DNA of 64,000 bases, from the NCBI RefSeq assembly GCF_018324385.1, contig NZ_AP019536.1, forward strand, positions 1-64,000, given 5' to 3'. Below the pieces are notes generated by a model, which saw nothing but the letters and a program-made list of their open reading frames with translations, had not been told where the DNA came from and made no database searches. This stretch comes from Ferrigenium kumadai (GTDB taxonomy: Bacteria; Pseudomonadota; Gammaproteobacteria; Burkholderiales; Gallionellaceae). Below are positions 21,544 to 31,568 of this stretch, in pieces. The translations under genes and the position numbers were made by a program. Positions within the stretch are counted from its first letter, which is position 1; each line of letters opens with the position of its first letter.

Positions 21544-22725
21544 ATGTCCGTTATCAAAATGACCGATCTGGATCTCAAGGGCAAGCGTGTCCTGATCCGC
21601 TCCGATCTCAACGTGCCCGTCAAGGACGGCAAAGTCACTTCCGATGCGCGCATCACAGCATCCATGGCCACCATCAACCACGCCCTGAAAGCCGGCGCAC
21701 GCGTGATGGTGACTTCCCACCTGGGCCGCCCCGAAGAAGGCGTGTACTCGGAAGAGAACTCGCTCAAGCCGGTGGCCGACACCATCGCCAACAAGCTGGG
21801 CAAGCCCGTGCGCCTGATCCGCGACTGGATCGACGGCGGCTTCGACGTCGCCGAAGGCGAGCTGGTGCTGCTGGAGAACTGCCGCTTCAACAAGGGCGAA
21901 AAGAAGAGCAACGACGAACTGTCGAAGAAGTATGCCGCCCTGTGCGACGTGTTCGTGATGGACGCGTTCGGTACCGCACACCGTGCGGAGGCCTCGACAC
22001 ACGGCGTGGCGAAGTTCGCTCCCGTCGCTGCAGCAGGCATCCTGCTGACCGAAGAACTGGAAGCGCTGAGCAAGGCATTGCTGAACCCCGCACGCCCGAT
22101 GGTCGCCATTGTCGGCGGCTCCAAGGTCTCGACCAAGCTGACCGTTTTGGAATCGCTGTCCGATAAGTGCGAGCAGCTGGTGGTCGGCGGCGGCATCGCC
22201 AACACCTTCCTCAAGGCTGTCGGCAAGAACGTCGGCAAGTCGCTGTGCGAAGACGACCTGGTTCCGACTGCACAGGCACTGATGAGCAAGATGCAGGCGC
22301 GCGGTGCTTCCATCCCTGTTGCGGTGGACGTGGTGGTCGGCAAGAAGTTCGATGCCAACGAACCCGCAGTGCTGAAGGATGCCGGCGATGTGGCCGACGA
22401 CGACATGATCTTCGACATCGGTCCGAAATCCGCTCAGGAACTGGCCGACATCATCATGAATGCGGGCACCGTGGTCTGGAACGGTCCGGTCGGCGTGTTC
22501 GAATTCGACCAGTTCGGCGAAGGCACCAAGACTATCGCCAAGGCTATCGCGGAAACCAAGGCCTTCACCCTGGCTGGCGGCGGCGACACCATTGCGGCGA
22601 TCCAGAAGTACGACATCTACGACAAGGTGTCCTACATTTCCACCGCTGGCGGTGCATTCCTCGAATTCCTCGAAGGCAAGACTTTGCCTGCCGTGGCGAT
22701 TCTGGAAGAGCGCGCCAAGCAATAA
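21544..22725 (+). CDS. pgk: Phosphoglycerate kinase
   Basis: Transfers phosphate between 1,3-bisphosphoglycerate and ADP; in carbon fixation it runs in the ATP-consuming direction on 3-phosphoglycerate from RuBisCO. The 393 residues are full length, with the signature [15 protein letters not shown] near the N-terminus and [20 protein letters not shown]-like nucleotide-binding sequence (GGGDT and [13 protein letters not shown]) near the C-terminus. AAAGGAAAA lies upstream of the ATG. It is 15 bases from pyk, in the same operon. Confidence 0.97.
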   Translation: MSVIKMTDLDLKGKRVLIRSDLNVPVKDGKVTSDARITASMATINHALKAGARVMVTSHLGRPEEGVYSEENSLKPVADTIANKLGKPVRLIRDWIDGGFDVAEGELVLLENCRFNKGEKKSNDELSKKYAALCDVFVMDAFGTAHRAEASTHGVAKFAPVAAAGILLTEELEALSKALLNPARPMVAIVGGSKVSTKLTVLESLSDKCEQLVVGGGIANTFLKAVGKNVGKSLCEDDLVPTAQALMSKMQARGASIPVAVDVVVGKKFDANEPAVLKDAGDVADDDMIFDIGPKSAQELADIIMNAGTVVWNGPVGVFEFDQFGEGTKTIAKAIAETKAFTLAGGGDTIAAIQKYDIYDKVSYISTAGGAFLEFLEGKTLPAVAILEERAKQ

Positions 22726-22740
22726 TCAACTAGGAACCAC

Positions 22741-24177
22741 ATGCTGCGTAGAACAAAAATAGTTGCAACGCTGGGGCCTGCCTCCAGCGACCCAAAGGTG
22801 CTGGAGCAAATGATTCGCGCCGGGGTTGACCTGGTGCGGATGAACTTTTCGCACGGCTCGGCGCAGGATCACATGGCCCGCGCCGAAAAGGTGCGCGCCG
22901 CCGCTGCTGCGGTCGGCCGTACCGTCGGTATCCTCGCCGACCTGCAAGGGCCTAAGATCCGCGTGCGCAAGTTCGAGAACGACAAGATCGTGCTCAACAA
23001 GGGCGATACTTTCATTCTCGACGCCGCGCTGGATGGCCTGGGTAACCAGGAGCGTGTCGGTCTGGACTACAAGGACCTGCCCAAGGATGTGAGCAAGGGC
23101 TCGGTGTTGCTGCTCAACGACGGCATGCTCGAATTCGACGTTGCCGAAGTCCGGGGTAGCGAGGTGGTCTGTACGGTGGTACGCGGCGGCGTGTTGTCCA
23201 ATAACAAGGGCATCAACCGCAAGGGTGGCGGCCTGACGGCGCCTGCCCTGACCGACAAGGACAAGGAAGACATCAAGACGGCCGCGCTGATCAAGGCGGA
23301 CTTCCTGGCCGTGTCCTTCCCGCGTACCGGCGATGACATGCGTTACGCTCGCGAGCTGATGCATGAAGCTGGCGGCAAGAGCCTGCTGGTGGCCAAGATC
23401 GAGCGCGCGGAAGCCATTCCCGTGCTGGGTGACATCATCGATGCGTCCGACGCCATCATGGTGGCACGCGGTGACCTCTCCGTGGAAGTCGGCGATGCGG
23501 CAGTGCCCGGATTGCAGAAGCGCATGATCAAGATGGCGCGCGCGAAGAACCGTCTGGTGATCACCGCGACTCAGATGATGGAGTCGATGATCACCAATCC
23601 GATCCCGACCCGTGCCGAAGTGTCCGACGTGGCCAATGCCGTGCTGGATGGTACCGATGCGGTGATGCTGTCGGCGGAAACTGCGGTGGGCGACTACCCG
23701 GTGGAAACCATCGAAGCCATGGCGCGTATCTGCCTCAAGGCCGAGAAGGAAACCGAGGAGAACGGCGTAGACCGTCGCATGGACCACATCAAGTTCACGC
23801 GCATCGACCAGTCCATCGCCATGTCTGCGCTGTATGCCGCCTCGCATTTCAAGGTGAAGGCCATCGTCGCGTTGACGCAATCCGGTTCTACCGCATTGTG
23901 GATGTCGCGTATCAATGCCGGCGTGCCGATCTTTGCGATGACCCCGCTGGCATCGACCCTGAGCAAGGTCACCCTGTTCAGCGGCGTGCATCCCATCGCG
24001 TTCAAGATCGAATCGAAGAGTCACGCCGTGACCCTGCACCAGGCGGAAGACGAGCTGGTGCGCCTTGGTCTGGTGGAGGAAGGCGACCTGATCGTGATGA
24101 CCGTTGGCGAAGCGGTCGGCCGTGCAGGACATACCAACACGCTGAAGATCGTGCGTGTCGGCGATCACCGCAAGTAG
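22741..24177 (+). CDS. pyk: Pyruvate kinase
   Basis: Converts phosphoenolpyruvate and ADP to pyruvate and ATP. Visible are the N-terminal RRTKIVATLGPASS, the active-site stretch around MVARGDLSVEVG and TATQMMESMITNPIPTRAEVSDVANAV. The 478 residues match the family. It starts 15 bases after pgk. Pyruvate kinase inside a Calvin-type cluster gives the cell a direct outlet from fixed 3-carbon compounds to pyruvate. Confidence 0.97.
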   Translation: MLRRTKIVATLGPASSDPKVLEQMIRAGVDLVRMNFSHGSAQDHMARAEKVRAAAAAVGRTVGILADLQGPKIRVRKFENDKIVLNKGDTFILDAALDGLGNQERVGLDYKDLPKDVSKGSVLLLNDGMLEFDVAEVRGSEVVCTVVRGGVLSNNKGINRKGGGLTAPALTDKDKEDIKTAALIKADFLAVSFPRTGDDMRYARELMHEAGGKSLLVAKIERAEAIPVLGDIIDASDAIMVARGDLSVEVGDAAVPGLQKRMIKMARAKNRLVITATQMMESMITNPIPTRAEVSDVANAVLDGTDAVMLSAETAVGDYPVETIEAMARICLKAEKETEENGVDRRMDHIKFTRIDQSIAMSALYAASHFKVKAIVALTQSGSTALWMSRINAGVPIFAMTPLASTLSKVTLFSGVHPIAFKIESKSHAVTLHQAEDELVRLGLVEEGDLIVMTVGEAVGRAGHTNTLKIVRVGDHRK

Positions 24178-24242
24178 GCTGGCAATCCGTTTTGGAAATG
24201 TAGCAGTACAGATTTTGTATTTAATTTAATCAGGAGGAATAA

Positions 24243-25307
24243 ATGGCACTCGTATCCTTACGTCAACTTCTCGACCACGCGGCGGAAAACAGCTACGGCC
24301 TGCCCGCATTCAACGTCAACAACCTGGAACAGGTGAAGGCGATCATGGAAGCGGCTGACGAATGCAACAGCCCGGTGATCATGCAAGGCTCCGCAGGCGC
24401 ACGCAAGTACGCAGGCGAACCGTTCCTGCGTCACCTCATCGAGGCCGCAGTGGAAATGTATCCGCACATCCCCGTCGTCATGCACCAGGACCACGGCGCA
24501 TCCCCGGCCGTATGTATCAACGCCATCAAGTCCGGCTTCTCCAGCGTGATGATGGACGGCTCGCTGATGACCGACGGCAAGACACCTTCCAGCTTCGAAT
24601 ACAACGTGAACGTTACCCGCAGCGTCGTAGAAATGTCGCACGCAGTCGGCGTATCCGTTGAAGGCGAACTGGGCTGCCTGGGTTCCCTGGAGTCCGGCCA
24701 CGGCGAAAAGGAAGACGGCCACGGCGCGGAAGGCGTGCTGAGCCACGACCAACTGTTGACCGACCCGAACGAAGCCGCCGAGTTCGTCAAGCTGACCCAG
24801 GTTGACGCATTGGCGATCGCGATCGGTACTTCCCACGGCGCGTACAAGTTCACCAAGCCGCCCACAGGCGACACCCTGGCGATCAGCCGCATCAAGGAAA
24901 TCCACGCACGTATCCCCAACACCCACCTGGTGATGCACGGTTCTTCTTCCGTGCCGCAGGAATGGCTGGAGATCATCAACCAGTTCGGCGGTGCGATGCC
25001 CCAGACCTACGGCGTTCCTGTTGAAGAGATCGTGGAAGGCATCAAGCACGGCGTACGCAAGGTGAACATCGACACCGACCTGCGTATGGCTTCCACCGGC
25101 GCGACCCGTCGCTACCTGGCACAGAACCCCAAGGACTTCGACCCGCGCAAGTTCCTGGCCGAGACCACCAAGGCGATGAAGGCAATCTGCAAGGCACGCT
25201 ACGAAGCCTTCGGTTCCGCAGGCCAGGCCGGCAAGATCAAGCCGATCTCGCTGGACGCGATGGCAACACGCTACATCAAGGGCGAACTGAACGCGATCAT
25301 CAAGTAG
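24243..25307 (+). CDS. fba: Fructose-bisphosphate aldolase, class II
   Basis: Zinc-dependent aldolase that joins or splits dihydroxyacetone phosphate and glyceraldehyde-3-phosphate; in the Calvin cycle it also makes sedoheptulose-1,7-bisphosphate. Metal and active-site motifs are visible: [19 protein letters not shown] with the acidic loop after it, GTSHGAYKF and [10 protein letters not shown]. At 354 residues it is of the long CbbA-like class II subtype. AGGAGGAATAA precedes the ATG. It is the last gene of the run and is followed by a terminator. Confidence 0.97.
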   Translation: MALVSLRQLLDHAAENSYGLPAFNVNNLEQVKAIMEAADECNSPVIMQGSAGARKYAGEPFLRHLIEAAVEMYPHIPVVMHQDHGASPAVCINAIKSGFSSVMMDGSLMTDGKTPSSFEYNVNVTRSVVEMSHAVGVSVEGELGCLGSLESGHGEKEDGHGAEGVLSHDQLLTDPNEAAEFVKLTQVDALAIAIGTSHGAYKFTKPPTGDTLAISRIKEIHARIPNTHLVMHGSSSVPQEWLEIINQFGGAMPQTYGVPVEEIVEGIKHGVRKVNIDTDLRMASTGATRRYLAQNPKDFDPRKFLAETTKAMKAICKARYEAFGSAGQAGKIKPISLDAMATRYIKGELNAIIK

Positions 25308-25330
25308 TCGAGCGCATTAAGCCGCACCCG

Positions 25331-25356
25331 CAAAAGCGACCTTCGGGTCGCTTTTG
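25331..25356 (+). terminator. Rho-independent terminator after fba
   Basis: AAAAGCGACC-TTCG-GGTCGCTTTT forms a 10-11 bp stem with a stable UUCG tetraloop and T-rich descending arm, 23 bases after the fba stop. It ends the tkt-gapA-pgk-pyk-fba unit. Confidence 0.9.
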
Positions 25357-25401
25357 CTTTGGGATGGAAAAACGCGAGGGAAGATTGTGATTTGCTGTGA
25401 T

Positions 25402-25429
25402 AAAACAAGCGGCCATTTGGCCGTTTGTT
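25402..25429 (-). terminator. Terminator of the pilus operon
   Basis: On the minus strand, AACAAACGGCC / GGCCGCTTGTT (one wobble) with a 4-base loop is followed by TTTT, immediately after the stop of the pilE-like gene. It faces the fba terminator, separating two convergent operons. Confidence 0.85.
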
Positions 25430-25430
25430 G

Positions 25431-25880
25431 TCACTTCCAGGCAGAAGGAGCTGCGGCGGCACAGGTGTCATTGTTTTGATGCCAGAGCCGTAAACCGTTT
25501 TCTTGGATGGTAAGGCAACCGTCACCTTCCTGAGTTTTTCCCGCCACAGGTTTTGCACTCAATGTATAAGTCTGTCCTACACCAGTGAGCGTGATGTCAT
25601 ACTTCCCGTCGGAAGTCTTTGCGCCACTTTTGCCAAGACCGCCGGTCGTAGCGTTTCCGTTATAGGCTGTGGCAACATTAGCGGTGTAGGCATTGGAATT
25701 GAGATAGATTCTTTCCTGCAGACTCGCCAATTCCAGCAACTCGGTCTGAGCCGCAGCACGCGAGCCACGGACAACATGATTTTTGTAGCTTGGCAGTGCA
25801 ATGGCGGCGAGAACGCCGGCAATTACCACTACTATCATCAATTCAATCAAGCTGAATCCACGTATGTGTCTCGAAATCAT
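25431..25880 (-). CDS. pilE: Type IV pilin-like protein (PilE family)
   Basis: A 149-residue type IV prepilin. The leader MISRHIRG is followed by FSLIELMIVVVIAGVLAAIALPSY, with the prepilin peptidase site after G8 and the conserved Glu at mature position 5. Two cysteines near the C-terminus (DGCLTI and DTCAAA) can form the D-region disulfide loop. The ATG at 25880 has GGGGA 5 bases upstream; an in-frame TTG at 25892 is less likely. It is the last gene of a minor pilin operon, so it is more likely the minor PilE of the fimT-pilVWXY1E set than the major pilin. Confidence 0.92.
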   Translation of the reverse strand: MISRHIRGFSLIELMIVVVIAGVLAAIALPSYKNHVVRGSRAAAQTELLELASLQERIYLNSNAYTANVATAYNGNATTGGLGKSGAKTSDGKYDITLTGVGQTYTLSAKPVAGKTQEGDGCLTIQENGLRLWHQNNDTCAAAAPSAWK

Positions 25881-25945
25881 ACTTATCCCCAATAAATTTT
25901 TTAAGTAACACGAATCAGGATACCGCAGTACCCTGATTTGCTGTC

Positions 25946-28900
25946 TTAGCGGACCAATTCATGCCAGGAAACACGGCCGGTGCGCGCTTGTAAGCCACGT
26001 TCGTCGCCACCGGTTTTAACGTTTCCAGTTGCATTGGCAATTATCTCCGTTGTAGACGTTCCATCCGCCAGTGTCGTGACAATGGTAACTGTGCCATCGT
26101 TATTCGTGGTTTTTGTGATGCGGTAGATCAGCTGGTTAGTGCCGTCTGCAAGTGTGCAATTGCTGGTAATGGTGGTTACGTTGCCACTGGTGGTGGTAGT
26201 GGTGGTCTGGTTACCACAGCTGCTGCCCAGAGATCCCAGTTTTGGATCCGTGGATCCGGTCGCCGGCGTCTTATTGACGGAAGCAGATGTGGGAGCCGTG
26301 TCTTCCGGCACGTCTTTCTTCCAGTCCGAGTTATTCATCAGTGCGGTGGTATTCCAGGCATCGCCATTCCGGTTCGTCTGGCTCCAGGTGCCGGTAGAGC
26401 CGTAGCACATGCCGTTCGGATGGTGCCAGTACACGTTATATTCGGCGAGAACATAAGAATAGTAGCTGGACTTGACGCGCCATCCGTACTCCGGACGTCC
26501 GGCAACATTTTCTTCGATAGCGGCTTGCGGCGTAGTGGCCTTGATGATTTGAACGGTCAAAGCGCCATTATGCCGGGCACCCTCGGTCGTGCTGTCTGTA
26601 CCCGGCCCGTTGGTTCCGTTGGCAGGGGGTATTACCGGCTGGTACAGATCCGCCTTGCCGTTAGGATCATTGCCATCCCAGACGCAACCGGGTTGCGTTG
26701 GGTGCAATCCCACTCGCATGTCCGCAGGACTGGAACCCCACCAATTTTTAACCTGGAACGCGTTAACCGGCATGTTCAACGCTAGGCTTCTCAGTGTGGC
26801 GCGGGTGTAGGTCGGCACGGTGGCGATATCAAGGTTGGCAGAGGTCTGGTAATCCTTGATGGAAATATAACCATTGCCGGATGCCGGGTCATAGTTAGCG
26901 GTGTCGATATGCAGCGAAACCGCCGGACTCAGATACTGATTCATCAGCAATACCTTGAACTGCGTCGATGTGCTGGAAATGTGGTTCGAAAGGTTGTAGT
27001 TTGTTTTGCTGGCATTCAGCATATTCAAACCGGTCTTGTCATACGCATCGTCGTATTCGTGGGTGTGAGTATCATACGAACACGAGGTGCTGACGTCGTT
27101 TCCCGTGGTAGCCGCGCTGCCGCCGCTCATGCCGGAGACGGACTCTCCCAGCCCGGTTGCTCCGGTAATGGTGATGCTCAGGGTGCCGTTATAGGCAGTA
27201 CCAACCGCCTTCGCGGTTATGGTAACAACGCCCCTATTGGCTGTCGCCGTATAGTTGGCAGAAGTGTTTATCTTGTCGCTAACCCAAGTGGCCATATCGG
27301 ATTTGTTCATACTCGAAGGATTTCCGCTGGCTATGGTGGTGGTACCCACCTTGACGGTTATGTCCGATGGGTTTTTGGAGCTGCTGTAATTGAGGGTAAT
27401 CGTGCCAGTCGCCTTTCCTCCGCTGGTCGTGTCGCAGGCACTGGTCAGGTAATTGTCGACGTCGAAGTGTCCGCCGGCCACACCCCGCTCTGCCGTCTGC
27501 GGCGGGAAGGTGACATCAGGGTTCTGATTGAACAAAGTGGTGTTGAGCGTGCGCAATTGCACCAGAATCGGTTGCGATTGCACGCCGTATGACAGCCACT
27601 TTCCGACGGGTATCCCATCCGTGCCGGGGATAGGGTTGCCGATGGCTTTGCCCGTGGGAATAGTATCGGCTGCCGTATATGTTATGCGGTCGGCATCATT
27701 CAACAGCAAATCGCCATTCATATCCAGGAAGGGCTGGTTCTTACTGCCGCCCATCAGGTAGTCCAGTTCCATCAGCCAGTTTTCGCCGGTAATGGTGGTC
27801 GTGGTATTGGGAACAGCGTGCGTGATAGTCGGATTGTAGCTGTTGAAGTAAAAACGGCCGCTTTCGGTGAAGCTACCCTCCCCGGTAATACGCTCGCCGG
27901 CAGGTAATGCCATTTTCCAGCCTTTATGCCCGCCCGAACTCCAGTTCGGCGTGTTAGCCGTGCTGCGGCGCACACGAGTCGTTCCATAGGTTCGTTCGGT
28001 CAGGGTCTGGGTCAACAGGCTTGTGTTCGCGACGGGCGCGCCGTCCCAAATTCCATAAACATAATGCACCGCATTGTCGACCATGTCGGCAGACGTGAAA
28101 ACAGCACCAGTACCAAAACTCACCATATAACCCCCATTGGGATGGAGGGCAATACTCGGTGTCGAGGTGATAGGCTGGGCCGGCGAGGTCGTATGCAGCG
28201 CGACCGCACTCCAGGACGTGTTGGTGTTGCTAGACAGGTCGAATTTCCATAACGTGCCGTTCAGATCGCCACCATATACCCTGTCAACGACACCATCCCC
28301 GTCGACGTCAATGGCATTCACGGAGTACAGCCCGTTCGGGCTGGCTGAAGTGCCACTGGTTCCCGCCTTGATTTTCTGGATTAGTTGGCCGGTGGCGGCG
28401 TCAATGACATACAAATAGGCCTGGTAGTCACCGGACGCATTATCGTTATAGCCATTCCCGACAATAATGGCATCCTTTGTCGGTGTGCCATGAACCTTCG
28501 CAATCAGCGGGGTGCCATAAACGTATCCAAGATTGGTATATGCGTTAGCGGTGGTCGGATTGGCATAGTTAACCTTGGCAGGGGTGACTTCCCAAAGGAT
28601 TTTGTTTGCTACTTCCTGCTCTGTGGTTGCCGTCAGCGACGTGATGTCCAAGGCGAACAAGCCTTTGCCGCCAGAGCCGAGACCGCCCACCAAGATACGT
28701 TGGGTGGGCGTGGCGCCAACCGGAAGCATGGCAACATTGATTTGTCCATCCACGTAATAATCGAAAGTGTAGGGGTTTGCTACCAATCCCTTCAGTTTTG
28801 GAATCAGCATTGACGGGACATAGGCCCAGCGTTCTGCACCGACTCCGGAACCGCCCACTGTAGCGTCAAATGCGTGCAGCATACCGTCGTTGGCAGCCAC

Positions 28901-29509
28901 AAAAATGGTTGGAGTGATGGAGTCGGAAATGTAATACGGCCGGCTATGAATCACCGCGCCCATGACCCCTTTGCGCTTGCGCAACATGACACCGTTTGGG
29001 GCTTCATTGCTTCGATCTCCGCGGATGAAGTCCAATACTTTGTCACCGCTAACCGCTACGCCACTAACGGTGGTGGCTAGAACGGCTTGCTGCCCTGTTG
29101 TGGCGGTAGTGGACAAACTGGCCCACCTGAACGGTACCTTGCTGCCATCGTCTTTCATGGTCGCGATCAATCGTCCGGTATTAAAGTTCTGACCGTTGAG
29201 CGCAGCTTGCGTCCCACCCGGCCAAAGCTCCCCCGAGACATTCACGTTTCCTGTGGTATCCACTGGATAGGCATACAAATTGCCACTCCAGAATTCCTTC
29301 TCATATTCCGGACGAAACAAAGTCTCGCGGCCACTGACCAGGTTGTAATTCGAAACCTCGTCCTGAGCCACAAAACCGACGGGCTGGGTGACGGGGGAAA
29401 AAGCGGTAATCGCTGCGGCTAACTTAATGATGGTTAGTGAAATGCCAAACAGCGCAAGAAAGCCTAGCAACGGGGCGGAAGCAAATGTTTTTTGTGATTG
29501 AGTCGACAA
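25946..29509 (-). CDS. pilY1: PilY1-like type IV pilus tip/biogenesis protein
   Basis: A 1187-residue secreted protein. The start is TTG at 29509, supported by AGGAGG 5 bases upstream, and the signal peptide covers roughly residues 10-33. The PilY1 beta-propeller lies at about 130-600. It contains a calcium-binding loop DVDGDGVVD at 401-409 and a second EF-hand-like loop starting D596 (DMNGDLLLNDAD). The large N-terminal vWA domain of Pseudomonas PilY1 is not apparent. Instead about 580 residues follow the propeller: a Thr/Gly-rich beta module (near 700-800), several cysteines and a Thr-rich tail. PilY1 works with minor pilins at the pilus tip in adhesion and surface sensing. Confidence 0.93.
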   Translation of the reverse strand: MSTQSQKTFASAPLLGFLALFGISLTIIKLAAAITAFSPVTQPVGFVAQDEVSNYNLVSGRETLFRPEYEKEFWSGNLYAYPVDTTGNVNVSGELWPGGTQAALNGQNFNTGRLIATMKDDGSKVPFRWASLSTTATTGQQAVLATTVSGVAVSGDKVLDFIRGDRSNEAPNGVMLRKRKGVMGAVIHSRPYYISDSITPTIFVAANDGMLHAFDATVGGSGVGAERWAYVPSMLIPKLKGLVANPYTFDYYVDGQINVAMLPVGATPTQRILVGGLGSGGKGLFALDITSLTATTEQEVANKILWEVTPAKVNYANPTTANAYTNLGYVYGTPLIAKVHGTPTKDAIIVGNGYNDNASGDYQAYLYVIDAATGQLIQKIKAGTSGTSASPNGLYSVNAIDVDGDGVVDRVYGGDLNGTLWKFDLSSNTNTSWSAVALHTTSPAQPITSTPSIALHPNGGYMVSFGTGAVFTSADMVDNAVHYVYGIWDGAPVANTSLLTQTLTERTYGTTRVRRSTANTPNWSSGGHKGWKMALPAGERITGEGSFTESGRFYFNSYNPTITHAVPNTTTTITGENWLMELDYLMGGSKNQPFLDMNGDLLLNDADRITYTAADTIPTGKAIGNPIPGTDGIPVGKWLSYGVQSQPILVQLRTLNTTLFNQNPDVTFPPQTAERGVAGGHFDVDNYLTSACDTTSGGKATGTITLNYSSSKNPSDITVKVGTTTIASGNPSSMNKSDMATWVSDKINTSANYTATANRGVVTITAKAVGTAYNGTLSITITGATGLGESVSGMSGGSAATTGNDVSTSCSYDTHTHEYDDAYDKTGLNMLNASKTNYNLSNHISSTSTQFKVLLMNQYLSPAVSLHIDTANYDPASGNGYISIKDYQTSANLDIATVPTYTRATLRSLALNMPVNAFQVKNWWGSSPADMRVGLHPTQPGCVWDGNDPNGKADLYQPVIPPANGTNGPGTDSTTEGARHNGALTVQIIKATTPQAAIEENVAGRPEYGWRVKSSYYSYVLAEYNVYWHHPNGMCYGSTGTWSQTNRNGDAWNTTALMNNSDWKKDVPEDTAPTSASVNKTPATGSTDPKLGSLGSSCGNQTTTTTTSGNVTTITSNCTLADGTNQLIYRITKTTNNDGTVTIVTTLADGTSTTEIIANATGNVKTGGDERGLQARTGRVSWHELVR

Positions 29510-29521
29510 GCGGGCCTCCTG

Positions 29522-30076
29522 TTAGCAACTTAGTACGCTGAAATATGACTGGATGAATTTTGTGGTGCCGCGAGCACTTGTGCCCCGAGCATTAATCAGA
29601 TAGGTGTTGGTCTGATTGCATCCCGCGCTGGATCTGCCACCGATCGCCTGGCTTGACCCCAGCAACCTTGAATTAACCGAGACTAGTTCTATGAAATAGC
29701 GCCTGCTGTTATCCCCGACTTGCACGGAATTACTGTCGCTCCAATCAAGAGTCAAAGGGGCGGGCGCCGTTCCTGTGGGATAAAGGTGGGCCGTGGCCGC
29801 GGAGTCATAGGTTGTGAAACCCGCGTTGCGAATATTGGCTGTTCCCCCCGTGGCGCTTGAAAGCCAGCTTTCTGCCGTAGTGACGGCAGCCTCCGCGTTA
29901 TTCAGGGCAGCATCTTCAAATTGCAGATTGCCAGCCAACTTGTACTGGGTATCAGAAACCGTCATCGCAGTAACACCAAGCAACATAAGGATGATCAGAA
30001 TGATCAGGCTGATGATCAGGGTGGAGCCAGTTTGCCTGTGAAACGGATTGAATCGGAAAGCGTATTGCATGCCCAT
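29522..30076 (-). CDS. pilX: Minor pilin assembly protein PilX
   Basis: A 184-residue prepilin-like protein. The N-terminus has a G|STLIISLIILIILMLLGVTAMTVS helix preceded by a basic leader (HRQTG). As in other PilX proteins, the conserved Glu at mature position 5 is missing. The motif FEDAALNNAEAAVTTAESWL matches PilX N-terminal domains. It sits between pilW and pilY1, 12 bases upstream of pilY1. Start could be the ATG at 30076 or at 30070; GAGG just upstream serves either. Confidence 0.9.
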   Translation of the reverse strand: MGMQYAFRFNPFHRQTGSTLIISLIILIILMLLGVTAMTVSDTQYKLAGNLQFEDAALNNAEAAVTTAESWLSSATGGTANIRNAGFTTYDSAATAHLYPTGTAPAPLTLDWSDSNSVQVGDNSRRYFIELVSVNSRLLGSSQAIGGRSSAGCNQTNTYLINARGTSARGTTKFIQSYFSVLSC

Positions 30077-30082
30077 AGTCCT

Positions 30083-31048
30083 CTAATTGCGCAGTTGCAC
30101 AACTGCTGTGAACAGCTGCCTTCGAAAGTTGTCACTCACAGGGCCGTACGTCACACTACCCATAGCATAACTGCTGGTATTGCTATATCCCGTTTCCGGT
30201 TTCGCATTGCGCGCCAGCAGCCAGATGCGCACCGAGTTGATGTCGTCCCATTCAGTTTGTGCACTATCCGTCGATTTTCCCGTCATTGCATTTGCATCGT
30301 AGTACCGAGTATTGAGGTCACTTGTCGTCCGGCCATATTGCACCTGCATGTGCTCGATACCGCTAACGACCATTTCGTCAGCCATTGCACCATTCGACGA
30401 CAAGGCAACGCGACGTAACGCGGGAACGGTTGTGTCGTTGTCGTCGCTGCCGATGTAATAGACATATTCCTGCAACGCGAAATTATTTACCGGTGTTCCG
30501 GGGATGGAAGGTTCGACGGTCCCCTGAAATACTTGGCCGGCGGCATAGGCGGAACGGAAATATAACGTGTTGGCGGTCAAATCGGCGGTTGCCGTCGGTG
30601 CGCTTGCCAGACGGCGAATTACCAGGATATCCCCGCGCAAACGGATGGTGGCAGCAGTTGCGCCGGACAGGCAGTTGGCAGAATAAGGATTGTTATCTGC
30701 GCCCCAAATGCCTTGACGGAGATTAACTACAAAACTGTTTGCTGCGCCGCCATCCAGGCATTCGTTGGTTATGCCGGTAATTGTAGGCGTATTGGGTTCA
30801 GCCCACGTATAGCCGCGATAACCGGCATGACGAAGTTCGCGCCTGAGGTGGTCGAGCGCATAGCGCCCATTGCTTTGAAGTTCCGCAGTGCGGTCATTGG
30901 TTTTGCTGCTGCGTGAATTGCTGGTCAGAACGCCGATGAGGGCAGCCACGATCACTAGGCCGATGGTAATGGACACCATCATTTCCACCAGGCTGTACCC
31001 GGCAACGCCGAATCTGCTTTTGGGGAGTTGGTTGAAAGATGTTTTCAT
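30083..31048 (-). CDS. pilW: Minor pilin assembly protein PilW
   Basis: A 321-residue type IV prepilin-like protein. The leader ends in GVAG, then YSLVEMMVSITIGLVIVAALIGVL with Glu at position 5. The large C-terminal domain carries cysteines (ITNECLDG, YSANCLSG) and ends in the PilW-like RRQLFTAVVQLRN. It belongs to the minor pilin complex that primes pilus assembly. It is separated from pilX by 6 bases and from pilV by 5. Confidence 0.92.
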   Translation of the reverse strand: MKTSFNQLPKSRFGVAGYSLVEMMVSITIGLVIVAALIGVLTSNSRSSKTNDRTAELQSNGRYALDHLRRELRHAGYRGYTWAEPNTPTITGITNECLDGGAANSFVVNLRQGIWGADNNPYSANCLSGATAATIRLRGDILVIRRLASAPTATADLTANTLYFRSAYAAGQVFQGTVEPSIPGTPVNNFALQEYVYYIGSDDNDTTVPALRRVALSSNGAMADEMVVSGIEHMQVQYGRTTSDLNTRYYDANAMTGKSTDSAQTEWDDINSVRIWLLARNAKPETGYSNTSSYAMGSVTYGPVSDNFRRQLFTAVVQLRN

Positions 31049-31053
31049 GGGGA

Positions 31054-31560
31054 TTAATTCCGCACGGTTCGTGTTGCGGTGTAGGAGAATGTTTCACCAT
31101 GTGTGGTCGAGACGGAGCTGCGGTCTGACCAACTGACGCGAATGGTATAAGTACTCGGATTTCCAGTGATATCTTGGGTGATTTCCCAGCTTGATTGAGG
31201 CAGCGTGCCAGCAATAGTGTTTTCCCATTGGCTGATGTCGAATGCAGCTAAGCTGGCCTCATTGCATGCAGTAGTGCTGCAATCCGTTGTTACGACACTT
31301 GGAGTGTTTGTGGCGCCCACCGCATAGCTACCGATTGTGGCGGCTCCTCGATTCGCCTCCATGCGTTCGGCGATATCCGAGGCCAGAAACACCGCTTGGG
31401 TGCGCAGGTGACCGCTCTGGCCTACTCGCATGGCGTACATCTGCAATCCGGCTGTACCAAGCAGTGCAGTGGCGATAATGACCAAGGTAATCAGGATTTC
31501 CAGCATGGAGAAGCCGCGCTGAAAGGTGGTCGGATATTGGGGGCATCGATAGCAGCGCAT
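31054..31560 (-). CDS. pilV: Type IV pilus modification/minor pilin PilV
   Basis: A 168-residue prepilin-like protein. The leader MRCYRCPQYPTTFQRG precedes FSMLEILITLVIIATALLGTAGLQMYAM, with Glu at mature position 5 and the PilV-typical LGTAGLQ. The ATG at 31560 has GAGG 6 bases upstream; extending upstream would overlap fimT and add a non-leader sequence. Cysteines are visible near TTDCSTTACNEAS. It lies between fimT and pilW in the minor pilin operon. Confidence 0.9.
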   Translation of the reverse strand: MRCYRCPQYPTTFQRGFSMLEILITLVIIATALLGTAGLQMYAMRVGQSGHLRTQAVFLASDIAERMEANRGAATIGSYAVGATNTPSVVTTDCSTTACNEASLAAFDISQWENTIAGTLPQSSWEITQDITGNPSTYTIRVSWSDRSSVSTTHGETFSYTATRTVRN

Positions 31561-31568
31561 GTTTTTCC

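Noticed and set aside
26139-28813. Plus-strand open frames across pilY1
   Set aside because: All are short, overlap a coherent 1187-residue PilY1 frame and carry no motifs.
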